DNA of 64,000 nt from Bradyrhizobium canariense (GTDB lineage Bacteria > Pseudomonadota > Alphaproteobacteria > Rhizobiales > Xanthobacteraceae): the NCBI RefSeq assembly GCF_900105125.1, contig NZ_LT629750.1, forward strand, positions 434,001-498,000, written 5' to 3'. Positions 44,473 through 52,573 of this stretch are shown here, in pieces. Every line of letters begins with the position of its first letter. The stretch's first letter is position 1. The notes below the pieces were generated by a model. It was given only the letters and a program-made list of their open reading frames with translations. It ran no database searches and was not told the DNA's origin. A program made the translations under genes and the position numbers.

Positions 44473-44498
44473 GGCGTCTCGCTCAATCGCGAGACGCC
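44473..44498. terminator. Perfect 10-bp hairpin, no T run
   Basis: GGCGTCTCGC (44473-44482) and GCGAGACGCC (44489-44498) pair perfectly around TCAATC. It lies between the stop of the gene at 44517 and the start of DUF1488, both on the minus strand. Without a T run it may be a mRNA end or leader structure rather than an intrinsic terminator. Confidence 0.5.
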
Positions 44499-44516
44499 CT
44501 GGACCCTGTCTGATTG

Positions 44517-44711
44517 TTACGCCGCGCGCTTTGCTTTTGTGTCTTTTGGCGGCGGCGGGTCGATTTCCGCGATCTTGCGCAGGCAATCGGCTTCGGAATC
44601 ATGCGGTCCCGAAACAAATGTTCCGCTCGCTTTGGTGCTGTACCAGCCCGAAACAACACCGAGTCGGAGCGACTCTTCGGTTTTGACATGGCGTGGTGAA
44701 AGGTTTTGCAT
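44517..44711 (-). CDS. Small hypothetical protein
   Basis: A 64-residue protein (MQNLSPRHVKTEESLRLGVVSGWYSTKASGTFVSGPHDSEADCLRKIAEI...) with a proline/lysine-rich tail. The GWYSTKASGTFVSGPHDSEADCL block looks conserved rather than random. No function is known. Confidence 0.68.
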   Translation of the reverse strand: MQNLSPRHVKTEESLRLGVVSGWYSTKASGTFVSGPHDSEADCLRKIAEIDPPPPKDTKAKRAA

Positions 44712-44792
44712 CGGCGTGTACTTTCAGATCGGCGCCGATCTTTTGTCGAGCGCGAGGTGAGGTTTCCGGTTGTTCGGCGAACAACCGTTTGT

Positions 44793-45089
44793 TCAGTTCT
44801 CGTTGGAGAGCCGGGCAAAGTCCGCAAGTACGGCTGCAACGAGATCTCGATGATGGGTGTCGTCCGGCGGCAGCCCTGCGGCGTATAGATTCAAGATGTA
44901 GCGCGCCTTGGCCGCCGCTTCCGGCCACGACGCTGCTGAAATCGACAGAAGCTGGTTTTCGACGACGCCCTGCCGATCGCGCAGCTCCCTTGCATTGTTC
45001 TCCACCTCCGCCAAAACACGACGGATATCGGTGGCCTTCTGTGCGGCCATGCCGCGATGCTTGTCGAGATCCAGCGTTTTCTCAGTCAT
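44793..45089 (-). CDS. Small helical hypothetical protein
   Basis: A 98-residue protein from MTEKTLDLDKHRGMAAQKATDIRR, mostly helical and charged, with ARYILNLYAAGLPPDDTHHRDLVAAVLADFARL at its end. Its first bases overlap the preceding gene's end by 8 bp, so the two are coupled. No family known to me by name. Confidence 0.7.
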   Translation of the reverse strand: MTEKTLDLDKHRGMAAQKATDIRRVLAEVENNARELRDRQGVVENQLLSISAASWPEAAAKARYILNLYAAGLPPDDTHHRDLVAAVLADFARLSNEN

Positions 45090-45351
45090 GAGGCGCGCTG
45101 GCATCGATCCGCTGTGCATCCGCCAGATCGATCGAGCCGATGGACACCATTTCCATCGCCGAACTGCGCGGTGCGGCCGAAGGGACCATGATCATGGTGG
45201 CAACCCGGCGGAACGACGCGAAGGAAAGCCCCTCGATCATTTCTTCATCCGTGACGACCTCATAATCACCGGCCGGAAGCAGCCGGTCGACGCCCTTGAT
45301 CTGGAAAGGGTGTTTGAAGGTAACGGTTTCCCGTCGCGAGCGCATGGTCAT
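45082..45351 (-). CDS. Small hypothetical protein
   Basis: An 89-residue protein from MTMRSRRETVTFKHPFQIKGVDRLLPAGDYEVVTDEEMIEGLSFASFRRVATMIMVPS. The PFQI-x-G-x-DR-x-LPAGDYEVVTDEE strand pattern looks like a small beta domain common in this group. It overlaps the next gene by 8 bp. Confidence 0.72.
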   Translation of the reverse strand: MTMRSRRETVTFKHPFQIKGVDRLLPAGDYEVVTDEEMIEGLSFASFRRVATMIMVPSAAPRSSAMEMVSIGSIDLADAQRIDASAPHD

Positions 45352-45698
45352 GACCGATTGCCTTTCGCAAGCAGCCCCAAGCCAACGCCACAATTGTGCA
45401 TGCGTTGATAGTGCGCTCTTTCGTCCCGATTAGCTATCTCTTTCTCGTGGGATGGATGGCCGCGGGCGAACAGCCCGCATCACGTCTTGTGCTCGGCCGC
45501 CCTCGTAGCCATCTTCGCAGTGCGCCGGAACGATTTTATCAGACCGGACTGGCCACGCGCCCGTCCGACGTGTTCGGACATGCTTTCAAGCTTCACTTCA
45601 GGATCTGCTGCGAGCTGCAACCATGCGGCTCGGTGCAGGCGACGTAATTGCGGCGTGCAATTACTGGATAGCGCAGCCGGCAGGATCGGGGATTTCGC

Positions 45699-46505
45699 AT
45701 GAAGATTCGTGTCGGCTTTGAAATGATCTACGATTTTCCGCAAGCGACCCCGCTCATCGCGGTGCTCGGCACGCATTTTACGCGGGCGTCCGATATCATC
45801 GTGCCGGATTATTTGACCACCAGTCCTTCCGTGCCCATCACGCCGTATCGCGACAGCTTCGGCAACTGGTGCAGCCGGATCGTCGCGCCGGCAGGTCGCA
45901 TGCGCCTTTCGGCTGACGGTACGGTGCACGATAGCGGTCTGCCCGATGTGATCGTTCCGTCCGCCGCGCAACATCCCATTGAGGAACTGCCGGCGGAGAC
46001 CATCGTCTATCTGCTTGGCAGCCGTTACTGCGAGACCGATCGGCTCTCTGACATCGCGTGGAAGTTGTTCGAGAAGACGCCGCCTGGCTGGGCGCGGGTC
46101 CAGGCGATTTGCGACTTCGTTCACAACCACATCGCGTTTGGTTACGAGCATGCGCGCGCGACCATGACGGCATGGGAAGCGTTCAACGAGCGCAAGGGCG
46201 TCTGCCGCGACTATGCGCATCTTGCCATTGCGTTCTGCCGTTGCATGAACATTCCGGCGCGGTATTGCACCGGCTATCTCGGTGATATCGGAATGCCTCC
46301 ACCATACGCCGCGGGAGATTTTGCAGGCTGGTTCGAGGCCTATATCGGCGGCAAATGGTACACGTTCGATGCGCGCAACAACATGCCGCGGATCGGCCGC
46401 GTTCTGATCGCGCAAGGCCGCGACGCCGCAGACGTGCCACTTACCCAGACGTTCGGGCCGAATACACTGGTCAGCTTTAAGGTCTGGACGGATGAGATCG
46501 TGTGA
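45699..46505 (+). CDS. Transglutaminase-like protein lacking the usual histidine
   Basis: A 268-residue protein with the N-terminal beta region (MKIRVGFEMIYDFPQATPLIAVLGTH) and the transglutaminase core. The cysteine is in ERKGVCRDYAHLAIAFCR and the aspartate in WYTFDARNN. Where active members have DFHAWFEAY, this one has DFAGWFEAY, so the catalytic histidine is absent at its usual place. It is probably cytoplasmic. It could be an inactive or binding version, or use a different residue. Confidence 0.85.
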   Translation: MKIRVGFEMIYDFPQATPLIAVLGTHFTRASDIIVPDYLTTSPSVPITPYRDSFGNWCSRIVAPAGRMRLSADGTVHDSGLPDVIVPSAAQHPIEELPAETIVYLLGSRYCETDRLSDIAWKLFEKTPPGWARVQAICDFVHNHIAFGYEHARATMTAWEAFNERKGVCRDYAHLAIAFCRCMNIPARYCTGYLGDIGMPPPYAAGDFAGWFEAYIGGKWYTFDARNNMPRIGRVLIAQGRDAADVPLTQTFGPNTLVSFKVWTDEIV

Positions 46506-46716
46506 ATGCTCGGCGCAGCGTCGACTTCCCGAGAGAGAGCGTCGTTGAAGCGAAGTTCTGGTCGAAGTCCCCTGAGGGCTCACGACGGTCCCGGCATTCT
46601 AGCGCTCGCTATTTACAGGACATCGGCGTAGCCTTGGCCATCACCGCGTTTTCCATGGCCTCTATCGGTGACTGAGGGTGATGAACGCTCCCGCCGTTGG
46701 ATAAAAGGGAGCGCGT

Positions 46717-46815
46717 ATGTCTCAGTTTCGCCTGCGCGATTGGATCGTGCCTCCGGTGGTCGTCCCGCTGTTTCTGCTGCTGTTGGTCTTGGCAGCGGTT
46801 GTCCTGCGTGGATAG
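46717..46815 (+). CDS. Micro-protein with one membrane segment
   Basis: A 32-residue frame, MSQFRLRDWIVPPVVVP followed by a hydrophobic helix and ending VVLRG. GGGAG lies just before the ATG. Its stop overlaps by 8 bases the GTG start of the next gene. A real single-pass micro-protein is plausible but small size makes it uncertain. Confidence 0.55.
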   Translation: MSQFRLRDWIVPPVVVPLFLLLLVLAAVVLRG

Positions 46816-47008
46816 AACGACCCGACTGGATTACCTGATTAGCGGCAACAATCGATCGGGTCGCGTCAATCTCGGCCGCCCCACAGCGACCGCCGCCCTG
46901 ACGAAGGCAAAGGAGCTTTTGCAGGAAGGCTATCTCGACGTGAAGATATGCACTCCGCGGGGCCAGATTCTGCTGTCCGATGAGTTCGATCTGCTCCAAG
47001 CAGAGTGA
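46808..47008 (+). CDS. Small hypothetical protein, GTG start
   Basis: A 66-residue protein read from GTG 46808 (VDRTTRLDYLISGNNRSGRVNLGRPTATAALTKAKELLQEG...). The C-terminus VKICTPRGQILLSDEFDLLQ has the sound of a conserved small domain. The frame upstream of GTG lies in a poor stretch shared with the micro-protein. Family unknown. Confidence 0.62.
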   Translation: MDRTTRLDYLISGNNRSGRVNLGRPTATAALTKAKELLQEGYLDVKICTPRGQILLSDEFDLLQAE

Positions 47009-47061
47009 AGCGCAAAAACCGAAGCGCCAAGCCGACGATTGAGAGAGGAGCGGGGACAGCA

Positions 47062-47319
47062 ATGAACTCCAGGCCCTCCATGACTGCATATGAACTCAAG
47101 GATCTGATTGTCGAACAAGCGACGACCTGCCACGGCCCTTGGCCTGCGGGAATGACGCTGTTCGTATTTGACGATGCCTATGGATGGAACGCGAGCATCA
47201 GCCGGCCGATTTCCAGGGGCGATAATTTCTATCGCATCCGTACGTTCGATCTCATCACGAGGCTCAAGGCGAAATATGATTTCGCCGCACCTCGCTTCTC
47301 CTTGCCGGATGACATCTGA
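47062..47319 (+). CDS. Small hypothetical protein
   Basis: About 85 residues from ATG 47062 (MNSRPSMTAYELKDLIVEQATTCHGPWPAGMTLFVFDDAYGWNASISRPIS...). An internal start at MTAYELK is also possible. GTTLFVFDDAYGWNASISRP resembles conserved rhizobial short proteins. Function unknown. The stop is followed 92 bp later by another small gene. Confidence 0.65.
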   Translation: MNSRPSMTAYELKDLIVEQATTCHGPWPAGMTLFVFDDAYGWNASISRPISRGDNFYRIRTFDLITRLKAKYDFAAPRFSLPDDI

Positions 47320-47411
47320 CTGGCCAAAAGCTGCGATTCGTCAGCAATACATGCCTTACCGGGCAGAAATCGGCTTTGACATCGTCCTGCGTATCGATCA
47401 CAAGCTTGCCC

Positions 47412-47648
47412 ATGCCAAAAAAGCCTGGAACAAATCCGAAGGGCGAATTCGCCTTTTTCAACGTTCTCTATGAGGACGGCTCGCAACGCTCGAACCGGCG
47501 CGTTCCGTCCGAGCTGCTCGATGGGCTGGACAAGGATGAGCCTGCGCGTGAATTCATCATGCAACAGGATCACGAAATCGCCGAAAAGTCCGGCCGTGCC
47601 CCGCTCAAGATAACCAGCATCTCAAGGGTGGGCGCCAAAAAGAAATAA
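47412..47648 (+). CDS. Small hypothetical protein
   Basis: A 78-residue protein from MPKKPGTNPKGEFAFFNVLYEDGSQRSNRRVPSELL, with GLDKDEPAREFIMQQDHEIAEKSGRAPLKI and a basic tail. The pattern looks like a compact conserved protein of the same group; no function is known. Confidence 0.7.
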   Translation: MPKKPGTNPKGEFAFFNVLYEDGSQRSNRRVPSELLDGLDKDEPAREFIMQQDHEIAEKSGRAPLKITSISRVGAKKK

Positions 47649-47680
47649 GGCGAGGGGACACTGGTCTACGAGCTCACGTC

Positions 47681-48238
47681 CTAGCGCAATCCCTCATAGA
47701 CCATGAGGCCGCGGGCGATGGCGAGCTTCCGTAGCGCGCGGGGAACGAGACGCTGCGGCGGGTGGGCGAGGTAGCGCCACGATGTCAGCTTGAAATCACC
47801 GAGCACGCCATACCCATTATCAAACGGGGCCAGCAATCCGGTCAGGCTTATTGGCGTATGTGCGCGGGTGTTGAACGGCAGCAGCAGCAATTCCAGGTGC
47901 GCCGGCGAGCCATCCTGCGACGTCGCGGTGATGCCGGCGACCGCGCCCAGCAGTTCCTCGGCCACTACCGCGGTAATCTCCTCGATTTCGCGGCGGCTTT
48001 CCGGCGCAAACAGCGCCGAGAAACTCTTATCCTTCAGATCACGGCCGAGCAGGGCGCAGACCCGCGTTCCCGCGACGCGAAACGGATAGCCGGCGTCGCC
48101 GTCATAGGACAGGACGAAGATATCGCCGAGCAGTTCGCGCACCGCGCCGGGCTCGATGTCGCTTCGGTCCGGGGCGCGCGCGTCGCCGCGCTTATTGTCC
48201 CAATATGCGAAAAATTCGCGGTTCGACGGATGTTTCAT
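47681..48238 (-). CDS. PAS-domain (PAS_5 type) protein
   Basis: A 185-residue cytoplasmic protein from MKHPSNREFFAYWDNKRGDARAPDRSDIEP. GDIFVLSYDGDAGYPFRVAGTRVCALLGRDLKDKSF and the LLPFNTRAH block are those of the alphaproteobacterial PAS_5 family, short sensors without an attached output domain. Another ATG 63 bases upstream would add 21 residues unlike the family. A positive-strand transcript may start in the 470-bp gap in front of it. Confidence 0.82.
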   Translation of the reverse strand: MKHPSNREFFAYWDNKRGDARAPDRSDIEPGAVRELLGDIFVLSYDGDAGYPFRVAGTRVCALLGRDLKDKSFSALFAPESRREIEEITAVVAEELLGAVAGITATSQDGSPAHLELLLLPFNTRAHTPISLTGLLAPFDNGYGVLGDFKLTSWRYLAHPPQRLVPRALRKLAIARGLMVYEGLR

Positions 48239-48520
48239 ACTCAATTTACCCCGGCGCGTGGCTCGGCGGGACACTTGTGTCCCGCTTTCGCGCATGCGCA
48301 TTCCCCGTGTTTGTTTTGCAGGAGGGGCGGTGCAGCGTCCATGCCATAGCTAGACTTCTGCCGATTTCGCGCGGCCTTTTAGACGTTAAGGTTAAGTTAA
48401 CTATGGGGTTGGCGCCGCCCGCGATGTGGGTAGGATGGCTCTCGCAGGTTACGGCGCTGGCTTCTCCAGGGGTCAGCGCCGATGAGACACAGGGTTGGTT
48501 CAAACAGTTTGGTCGTCGTG

Positions 48521-48539
48521 CGGGGAGGGGTGGGGATGT
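48521..48539. repeat. 19-bp G-rich sequence, copy 2
   Basis: CGGGGAGGGGTGGGGATGT, identical to 27833-27851. It lies 41 bases before the hairpin of the terminator at 48579. Confidence 0.7.
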
Positions 48540-48578
48540 TTCCCGTTTAGGTCCCGGCGCGAAAAGATCAGCACGGAC

Positions 48579-48613
48579 AAGGGAGGGCTTCTCGAAAGCC
48601 CTCCCTTTTTCTT
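48579..48613 (+). terminator. Strong rho-independent terminator, plus strand
   Basis: GGGAGGGCTT (48581-48590) pairs with AAGCCCTCCC (48596-48605) around a short loop, followed by TTTTTCTTT. The nearest upstream plus-strand protein gene ends at 47648. Confidence 0.88.
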
Positions 48614-48712
48614 TGGGACCTCTTCTGGATTTTGTGCACTTGCACAGCGGGGCCAAGCCGCCTATTGGGGCGCCATCGCTCGCGTGAGCTGCCGCCTGAG
48701 GTTCTCGACCCC

Positions 48713-49525
48713 TTGGAATCTTCACCCGAATTCCCGCTCGAATCCCAGCCGGAGCTGCCGCCGGAACCGCCGCGCGAGCCGCTCCTGACGCTGCCCGGCG
48801 CGCTGACCGCCTATATCGCCCTGCTGGCGGTGATTCATGGCGTGCGGATGCTGCTGCCGTTCGACATCGACGACCTCGTGATCCAGATCTTCGGTTTCAT
48901 TCCGAAGCGCTACGATTCCACGCTGCTGGACGTCACCTTTCCCGGCGGCACCGGCGCCAAGGTCTGGACCTTCGTGACCTATTCGCTGCTGCACGCCAAT
49001 CTCAGCCATATCGGGTTCAACGTGCTGTGGCTGTTGCCGTTCGGCAGTGCGCTGGCGCGCCGCTTTGGTACGCTCAGGTTCTATCTGTTCATGGCGGTAA
49101 CCGCCGCGGCGGGCGCGCTGGCCCATTTCGTCACCCATGAACATGCGGTTGCGCCGATGATCGGCGCTTCCGCATCGGTATCCGGCACGATGGCGGCCGC
49201 TATCCGCTTTGCCTTCGTGAAGGGCAGCTTTCTGTCGTTCAGCCGCGGCGACGCCGATGCCGCGGCGCGGGTGCCGGCGCTGTCGCTGATGCATGCGTTG
49301 CGCAATGGCCGCGTGCTGGGTTTTCTCGCCGTGTGGTTCGGCGTCAATATTATTTTCGGCGTCGGATCGATCGCCATTGGCGCGGAGGGCGCCACCGTCG
49401 CCTGGCAGGCGCATATCGGCGGATTTTTCGCAGGCCTGGTGTTGTTCTCGCTGTTCGATCCGGTTCCGCGCATCGCGGCCGATGCTGCAGATGCGTCATC
49501 TCAGGACGTATCGACGCGCGACTGA
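48713..49525 (+). CDS. Rhomboid family intramembrane serine protease
   Basis: About 270 residues if translation starts at TTG 48713, with GAGG before it; an earlier TTG at 48632 lies too close to the terminator. Six or so membrane segments follow a proline-rich cytoplasmic leader. WTFVTYSLLHANLSHIGFN is the L1/TM2 histidine-containing block, IGASASVSGTMAA carries the catalytic serine and VAWQAHIGGFFAGL the catalytic histidine. The dyad is intact. Confidence 0.9.
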   Translation: MESSPEFPLESQPELPPEPPREPLLTLPGALTAYIALLAVIHGVRMLLPFDIDDLVIQIFGFIPKRYDSTLLDVTFPGGTGAKVWTFVTYSLLHANLSHIGFNVLWLLPFGSALARRFGTLRFYLFMAVTAAAGALAHFVTHEHAVAPMIGASASVSGTMAAAIRFAFVKGSFLSFSRGDADAAARVPALSLMHALRNGRVLGFLAVWFGVNIIFGVGSIAIGAEGATVAWQAHIGGFFAGLVLFSLFDPVPRIAADAADASSQDVSTRD

Positions 49526-49725
49526 TCATCGCTTGCGGCACGGCGCGATTTCATTCATCATCGCAGACATTACGCGGCAAGGCATTGAGCCCGTAAGCGT
49601 GCGTGCTGATAGCCGCGTTTGCCGAATGCGCCTGCAACGAAATCGGCGCTCAACTGTTGATTGCAGACTCAAGGGAACAAAGATCGCGCTCGTTCAAGGG
49701 CGCGACCGGCTTCAGGGAGGCAACA

Positions 49726-50154
49726 ATGACGGTACGTACAATTCTCGATTCCAAGGGCCATCAGATCCAGAGCGTCGAGCCGGACGCCAGGCTGGCGGCC
49801 GCGATCAAGATCCTGGGCGAGCGCAAGATCGGCGCGCTGCTCGTGATGGACAAGGGACGCCTCGAAGGCATCCTGTCGGAGCGCGACATCGTGCGCGTGC
49901 TTGGCGACCGCGGCGCGGCGGTGCTTGACGAACCCGTCAGCGCGGTGATGACCCGCAAGGTCATCAGCTGCAAGCAGTCGGACACCGTCAGCGCGATCAT
50001 GGAGATGATGACGCTCGGTAAATTCAGGCATCTGCCCGTGGTCGAGGACGGCAGGGTTGTCGGCCTGATTTCCATCGGCGACATCGTCAAGCAGCGCGTG
50101 CAGGAATATGAGAACGAGCAGGCGGCGCTGCGCGACTATATCAAGACCGCCTGA
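49726..50154 (+). CDS. Tandem CBS-domain protein
   Basis: A 142-residue protein from MTVRTILDSKGHQIQSVEPD, consisting of two CBS domains (LLVMDKGRLEGILSERDIVRVL and HLPVVEDGRVVGLISIGDIVK) with nothing else attached. CBS pairs bind adenosine nucleotides. The ATG at 49726 has GGAGG before it. It meets the patatin gene tail to tail, one base apart. Confidence 0.92.
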   Translation: MTVRTILDSKGHQIQSVEPDARLAAAIKILGERKIGALLVMDKGRLEGILSERDIVRVLGDRGAAVLDEPVSAVMTRKVISCKQSDTVSAIMEMMTLGKFRHLPVVEDGRVVGLISIGDIVKQRVQEYENEQAALRDYIKTA

Positions 50155-50155
50155 T

Positions 50156-51214
50156 CTACTCTTTGACGGTCTTGGCGGTGACGGTCTTATCGGCCGTCTT
50201 GGTCGACGGCGGGACCAGAATGTCGATCGCCTCCTGAATGGATTCGATGGCGCGCTCGGCGGCACGCGCGCCATGGGCGATCAGGTCGTCGGCGCGGTGG
50301 AAATCGAACCAGCCGATTTGACCGACGCGCGGCGAGATCAGGAGGTCGGGCGGATCGCCCGCCAGGCGCGCGCGGGTGATGCGGTCCTGCATGATGTTGA
50401 AGGCGTCGACCATCACGGTGGAGATGCCCGGCCGGCCGCCGCTGCCAAAAAATTCGCGCTTCATGGTGCGCTCGGGAGAGAACAGCTTGCCGAACCCGCG
50501 TTTCGGAGGCGCGGGGTCGAGCACTTCGGGTGTCGAGGTCACCGCGACCGCGGGGGCGGGGCCATGGGCATAGACCGTCGTACTATGGGCGAACACGTCG
50601 CTCGACAGGTTGGCGGCGATCACGATCTCCGCACCGAAAGCCCGTGCCGCCGACACCGGCACCGGGTTCACCAGTGCGCCATCAACCAGCCAGCGATCGC
50701 CGACCAGCACCGGCGCGAATATCCCAGGCAGCGCATAGGAGGCGCGCATGGCGTCGACGATGCGGCCATGGGTCAGCCAGATCTCGTGGCCGGTGCGGAC
50801 TTCAGTCGCGACGGTGGCAAACTTGACCGGCAGATCCTCGATCAGGTTCTGGCCCATGGCGGCTTCGAGCTGGGCGGCAAGCTTGGCTCCGCCGATCAGG
50901 CCCGAGCCGTTGAGACGGATGTCGAGATAGCCCAGAATGTTGCGCGGCTGCAGGCTGCGTGCCCATTCCTCCAGCGTATCGAGGTGTCCCGCGGCATAGG
51001 CGCCCCCGACCACGGCGCCGATCGAGGTACCGACCACGACGTTGGGCACGATGCCGTGGGCCAGCAGCGTCCTGACGATACCGATATGGGCGAATCCGCG
51101 CGCTGCGCCGCCGCCCAAGGCAAGGCCGATCACCGGCCGCCTGACGCTACCGAGTCCTGCTTTGTCGTGGCCATTTGGGGCGGACTGGCCGCGCCCGATC
51201 AAATTCTCCAGCAC
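50156..51214 (-). CDS. Patatin-like phospholipase (RssA-like)
   Basis: A 352-residue lipase. GLALGGGAARGFAHIGIV forms the oxyanion hole, VVGTSIGAVVGG holds the serine of the dyad, and VDGALVNPVPV supplies its aspartate. The GTG start at 51214 has AAGGAG 6 bases ahead; a TTG further upstream is a poorer choice. The last about 30 residues are Lys/Thr-rich. Membership is firm; lipid substrate unknown. Confidence 0.92.
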   Translation of the reverse strand: MLENLIGRGQSAPNGHDKAGLGSVRRPVIGLALGGGAARGFAHIGIVRTLLAHGIVPNVVVGTSIGAVVGGAYAAGHLDTLEEWARSLQPRNILGYLDIRLNGSGLIGGAKLAAQLEAAMGQNLIEDLPVKFATVATEVRTGHEIWLTHGRIVDAMRASYALPGIFAPVLVGDRWLVDGALVNPVPVSAARAFGAEIVIAANLSSDVFAHSTTVYAHGPAPAVAVTSTPEVLDPAPPKRGFGKLFSPERTMKREFFGSGGRPGISTVMVDAFNIMQDRITRARLAGDPPDLLISPRVGQIGWFDFHRADDLIAHGARAAERAIESIQEAIDILVPPSTKTADKTVTAKTVKE

Positions 51215-51431
51215 CGAACTTCTCCTTAAGGACAAGCCTATTCGCTATGGCCTGTCCTTGCCAGAACGTCCCACGCGCATGGTTTATGCAGCAGTCCGGT
51301 GGGACTAGGCAGGGAATGTGACTGGATCGCGACCCCGCCGATACCGCGCTCTTTGGTGTATCACGCAGGATAGCTCCGGCGGATCGACCGGCAGGCTTGA
51401 ATTTGCCGCGTTTTCGGTGAAAAGCATCACA

Positions 51432-52484
51432 ATGACATCAGGGGGTAATGGCAGCGGTGGATCGGGGCGGCGTGGACGCCCCGTGATGGCGTTCGCGCTG
51501 GTGGCTATGCTGGCTGCCATGATTCCCGCCGCCGGTTCGGCGCAGATGTTCATGGATAACCCGCCACCGGTACCTCCCGCGTCGGTTCCGGAAGCGCCGG
51601 GTGGCGCGATGAACCTGGCGCCGTCGTCTGGCCCCGCGGCCGTTCCGAACATCCCGCCGCCGGTAACGCAGCCATCCGTTGCGGCGATACCTCCGGTTAT
51701 CGCGCCGCCTGGAACCGCGACGGCCGGCCAGGCCGCATTGTTGCTGACGGCGCGTTACGGCAAGGACCTGCCGGCCATCACCAGCGGACTGGTGTGGCGG
51801 GTATTTTCAGACCGGCCGGACGACACCGGCACCTTCAAATTGATCCGTGAGGATCACAGCGCGACGCCCAACATCGCGCTGCCGCCCGGCAGCTATGTGG
51901 TCCATGTCGCGCTTGGCCTGGTGAGCGCGGTACGGCCGGTGACGCTGAAGGCCGAGACCGATCGCGAGGCCTTCGTGCTCCCGGCGGGCGGCCTGCGCAT
52001 CGAGGGCCGGGTCGGCACCAGCAAGATCGCCCCGAATCAGATTGTATTCTCGATCTACAAGGGCAGCCAGTTCGAAACCAGCGAACGCCCGGCGCTGTTG
52101 CCAAACGTCTCTCCGGGCGATGTCGCGCTGCTGCCGGAAGGGACCTATTACATCGTCTCCAATTACGGCGACGCCAATTCCGTGGTGCGTTCCGATATCC
52201 GCGTCCAGGCCGGCAAGCTGACCGACGTCACCATCACCCACCGTGCGGCGGTGATCACGTTAAAGCTGGTCAGCGACAAGGGCGGCGAGGCCCTGGCCAA
52301 CACCGCGTGGTCGGTGATCACGCCCGGCGGCGACGTTATCAAGGAATCGATCGGCGCGTTCCCCCGCGTCGTGCTGTCAGAGGGCGAATATCGCGCCATC
52401 GCCAAGAACGAAGGCAAGGTGTTCGAGCGTCCCTTCAACGTCGTCAACGGCGTCGACGGCGAAGTCGAGGTTGTCGCGCATTAG
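51432..52484 (+). CDS. Exported hypothetical protein
   Basis: About 350 residues from MTSGGNGSGG, with a signal segment near residues 17-38 (VMAFALVAMLAAMIPAAGSAQ), then a proline-rich linker (DNPPPVPPASVPEAPGG) and beta-rich modules: YGKDLPAITSGLVWRVFSDRPDD, ALPPGSYVVHVALG, and LPEGTYYIVSNYGD with LKLVSDKGGEALANTAWSVITPGGDVI. These read like carboxypeptidase-regulatory or Ig-like strands. No catalytic site is seen. Confidence 0.82.
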   Translation: MTSGGNGSGGSGRRGRPVMAFALVAMLAAMIPAAGSAQMFMDNPPPVPPASVPEAPGGAMNLAPSSGPAAVPNIPPPVTQPSVAAIPPVIAPPGTATAGQAALLLTARYGKDLPAITSGLVWRVFSDRPDDTGTFKLIREDHSATPNIALPPGSYVVHVALGLVSAVRPVTLKAETDREAFVLPAGGLRIEGRVGTSKIAPNQIVFSIYKGSQFETSERPALLPNVSPGDVALLPEGTYYIVSNYGDANSVVRSDIRVQAGKLTDVTITHRAAVITLKLVSDKGGEALANTAWSVITPGGDVIKESIGAFPRVVLSEGEYRAIAKNEGKVFERPFNVVNGVDGEVEVVAH

Positions 52485-52573
52485 TTTTTGATCGGCCGGG
52501 TATACGGTCGCGCCAATCACAGCCTGCATTCATAAATCCATAAGCGCTGACACACATCCGCTTTTTGCGCACG

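Larger units (their letters stand above)
48414..48613 (+). ncRNA. Candidate small RNA ending at a strong terminator
   Basis: No protein gene on the plus strand precedes the terminator at 48579-48613. Before it lie a weak promoter-like TTAGAC (48379) and TATGGG (48402) at 17-base spacing, a stem GGCGCTG/CAGCGCC (48453-48480), and the 19-base G-rich sequence at 48521. The start is an estimate. A short protein frame crosses it, but lacks supporting features. Alternatively, this is the leader of the rhomboid gene with premature termination. Confidence 0.4.

Noticed and set aside
45480..46583. 367-residue minus-strand frame opposite the transglutaminase-like gene
   Set aside because: Shadow of a well-supported gene; no recognisable motif.
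49675..49726. EcfG-type promoter (GGAAC ... GTT) before the CBS gene
   Set aside because: The spacing between GGAAC and GTT is 13 bases, not the required about 18.
50108..51229. 373-residue plus-strand frame opposite the patatin gene
   Set aside because: The patatin gene has a full catalytic dyad and ribosome site; the antisense frame has none.
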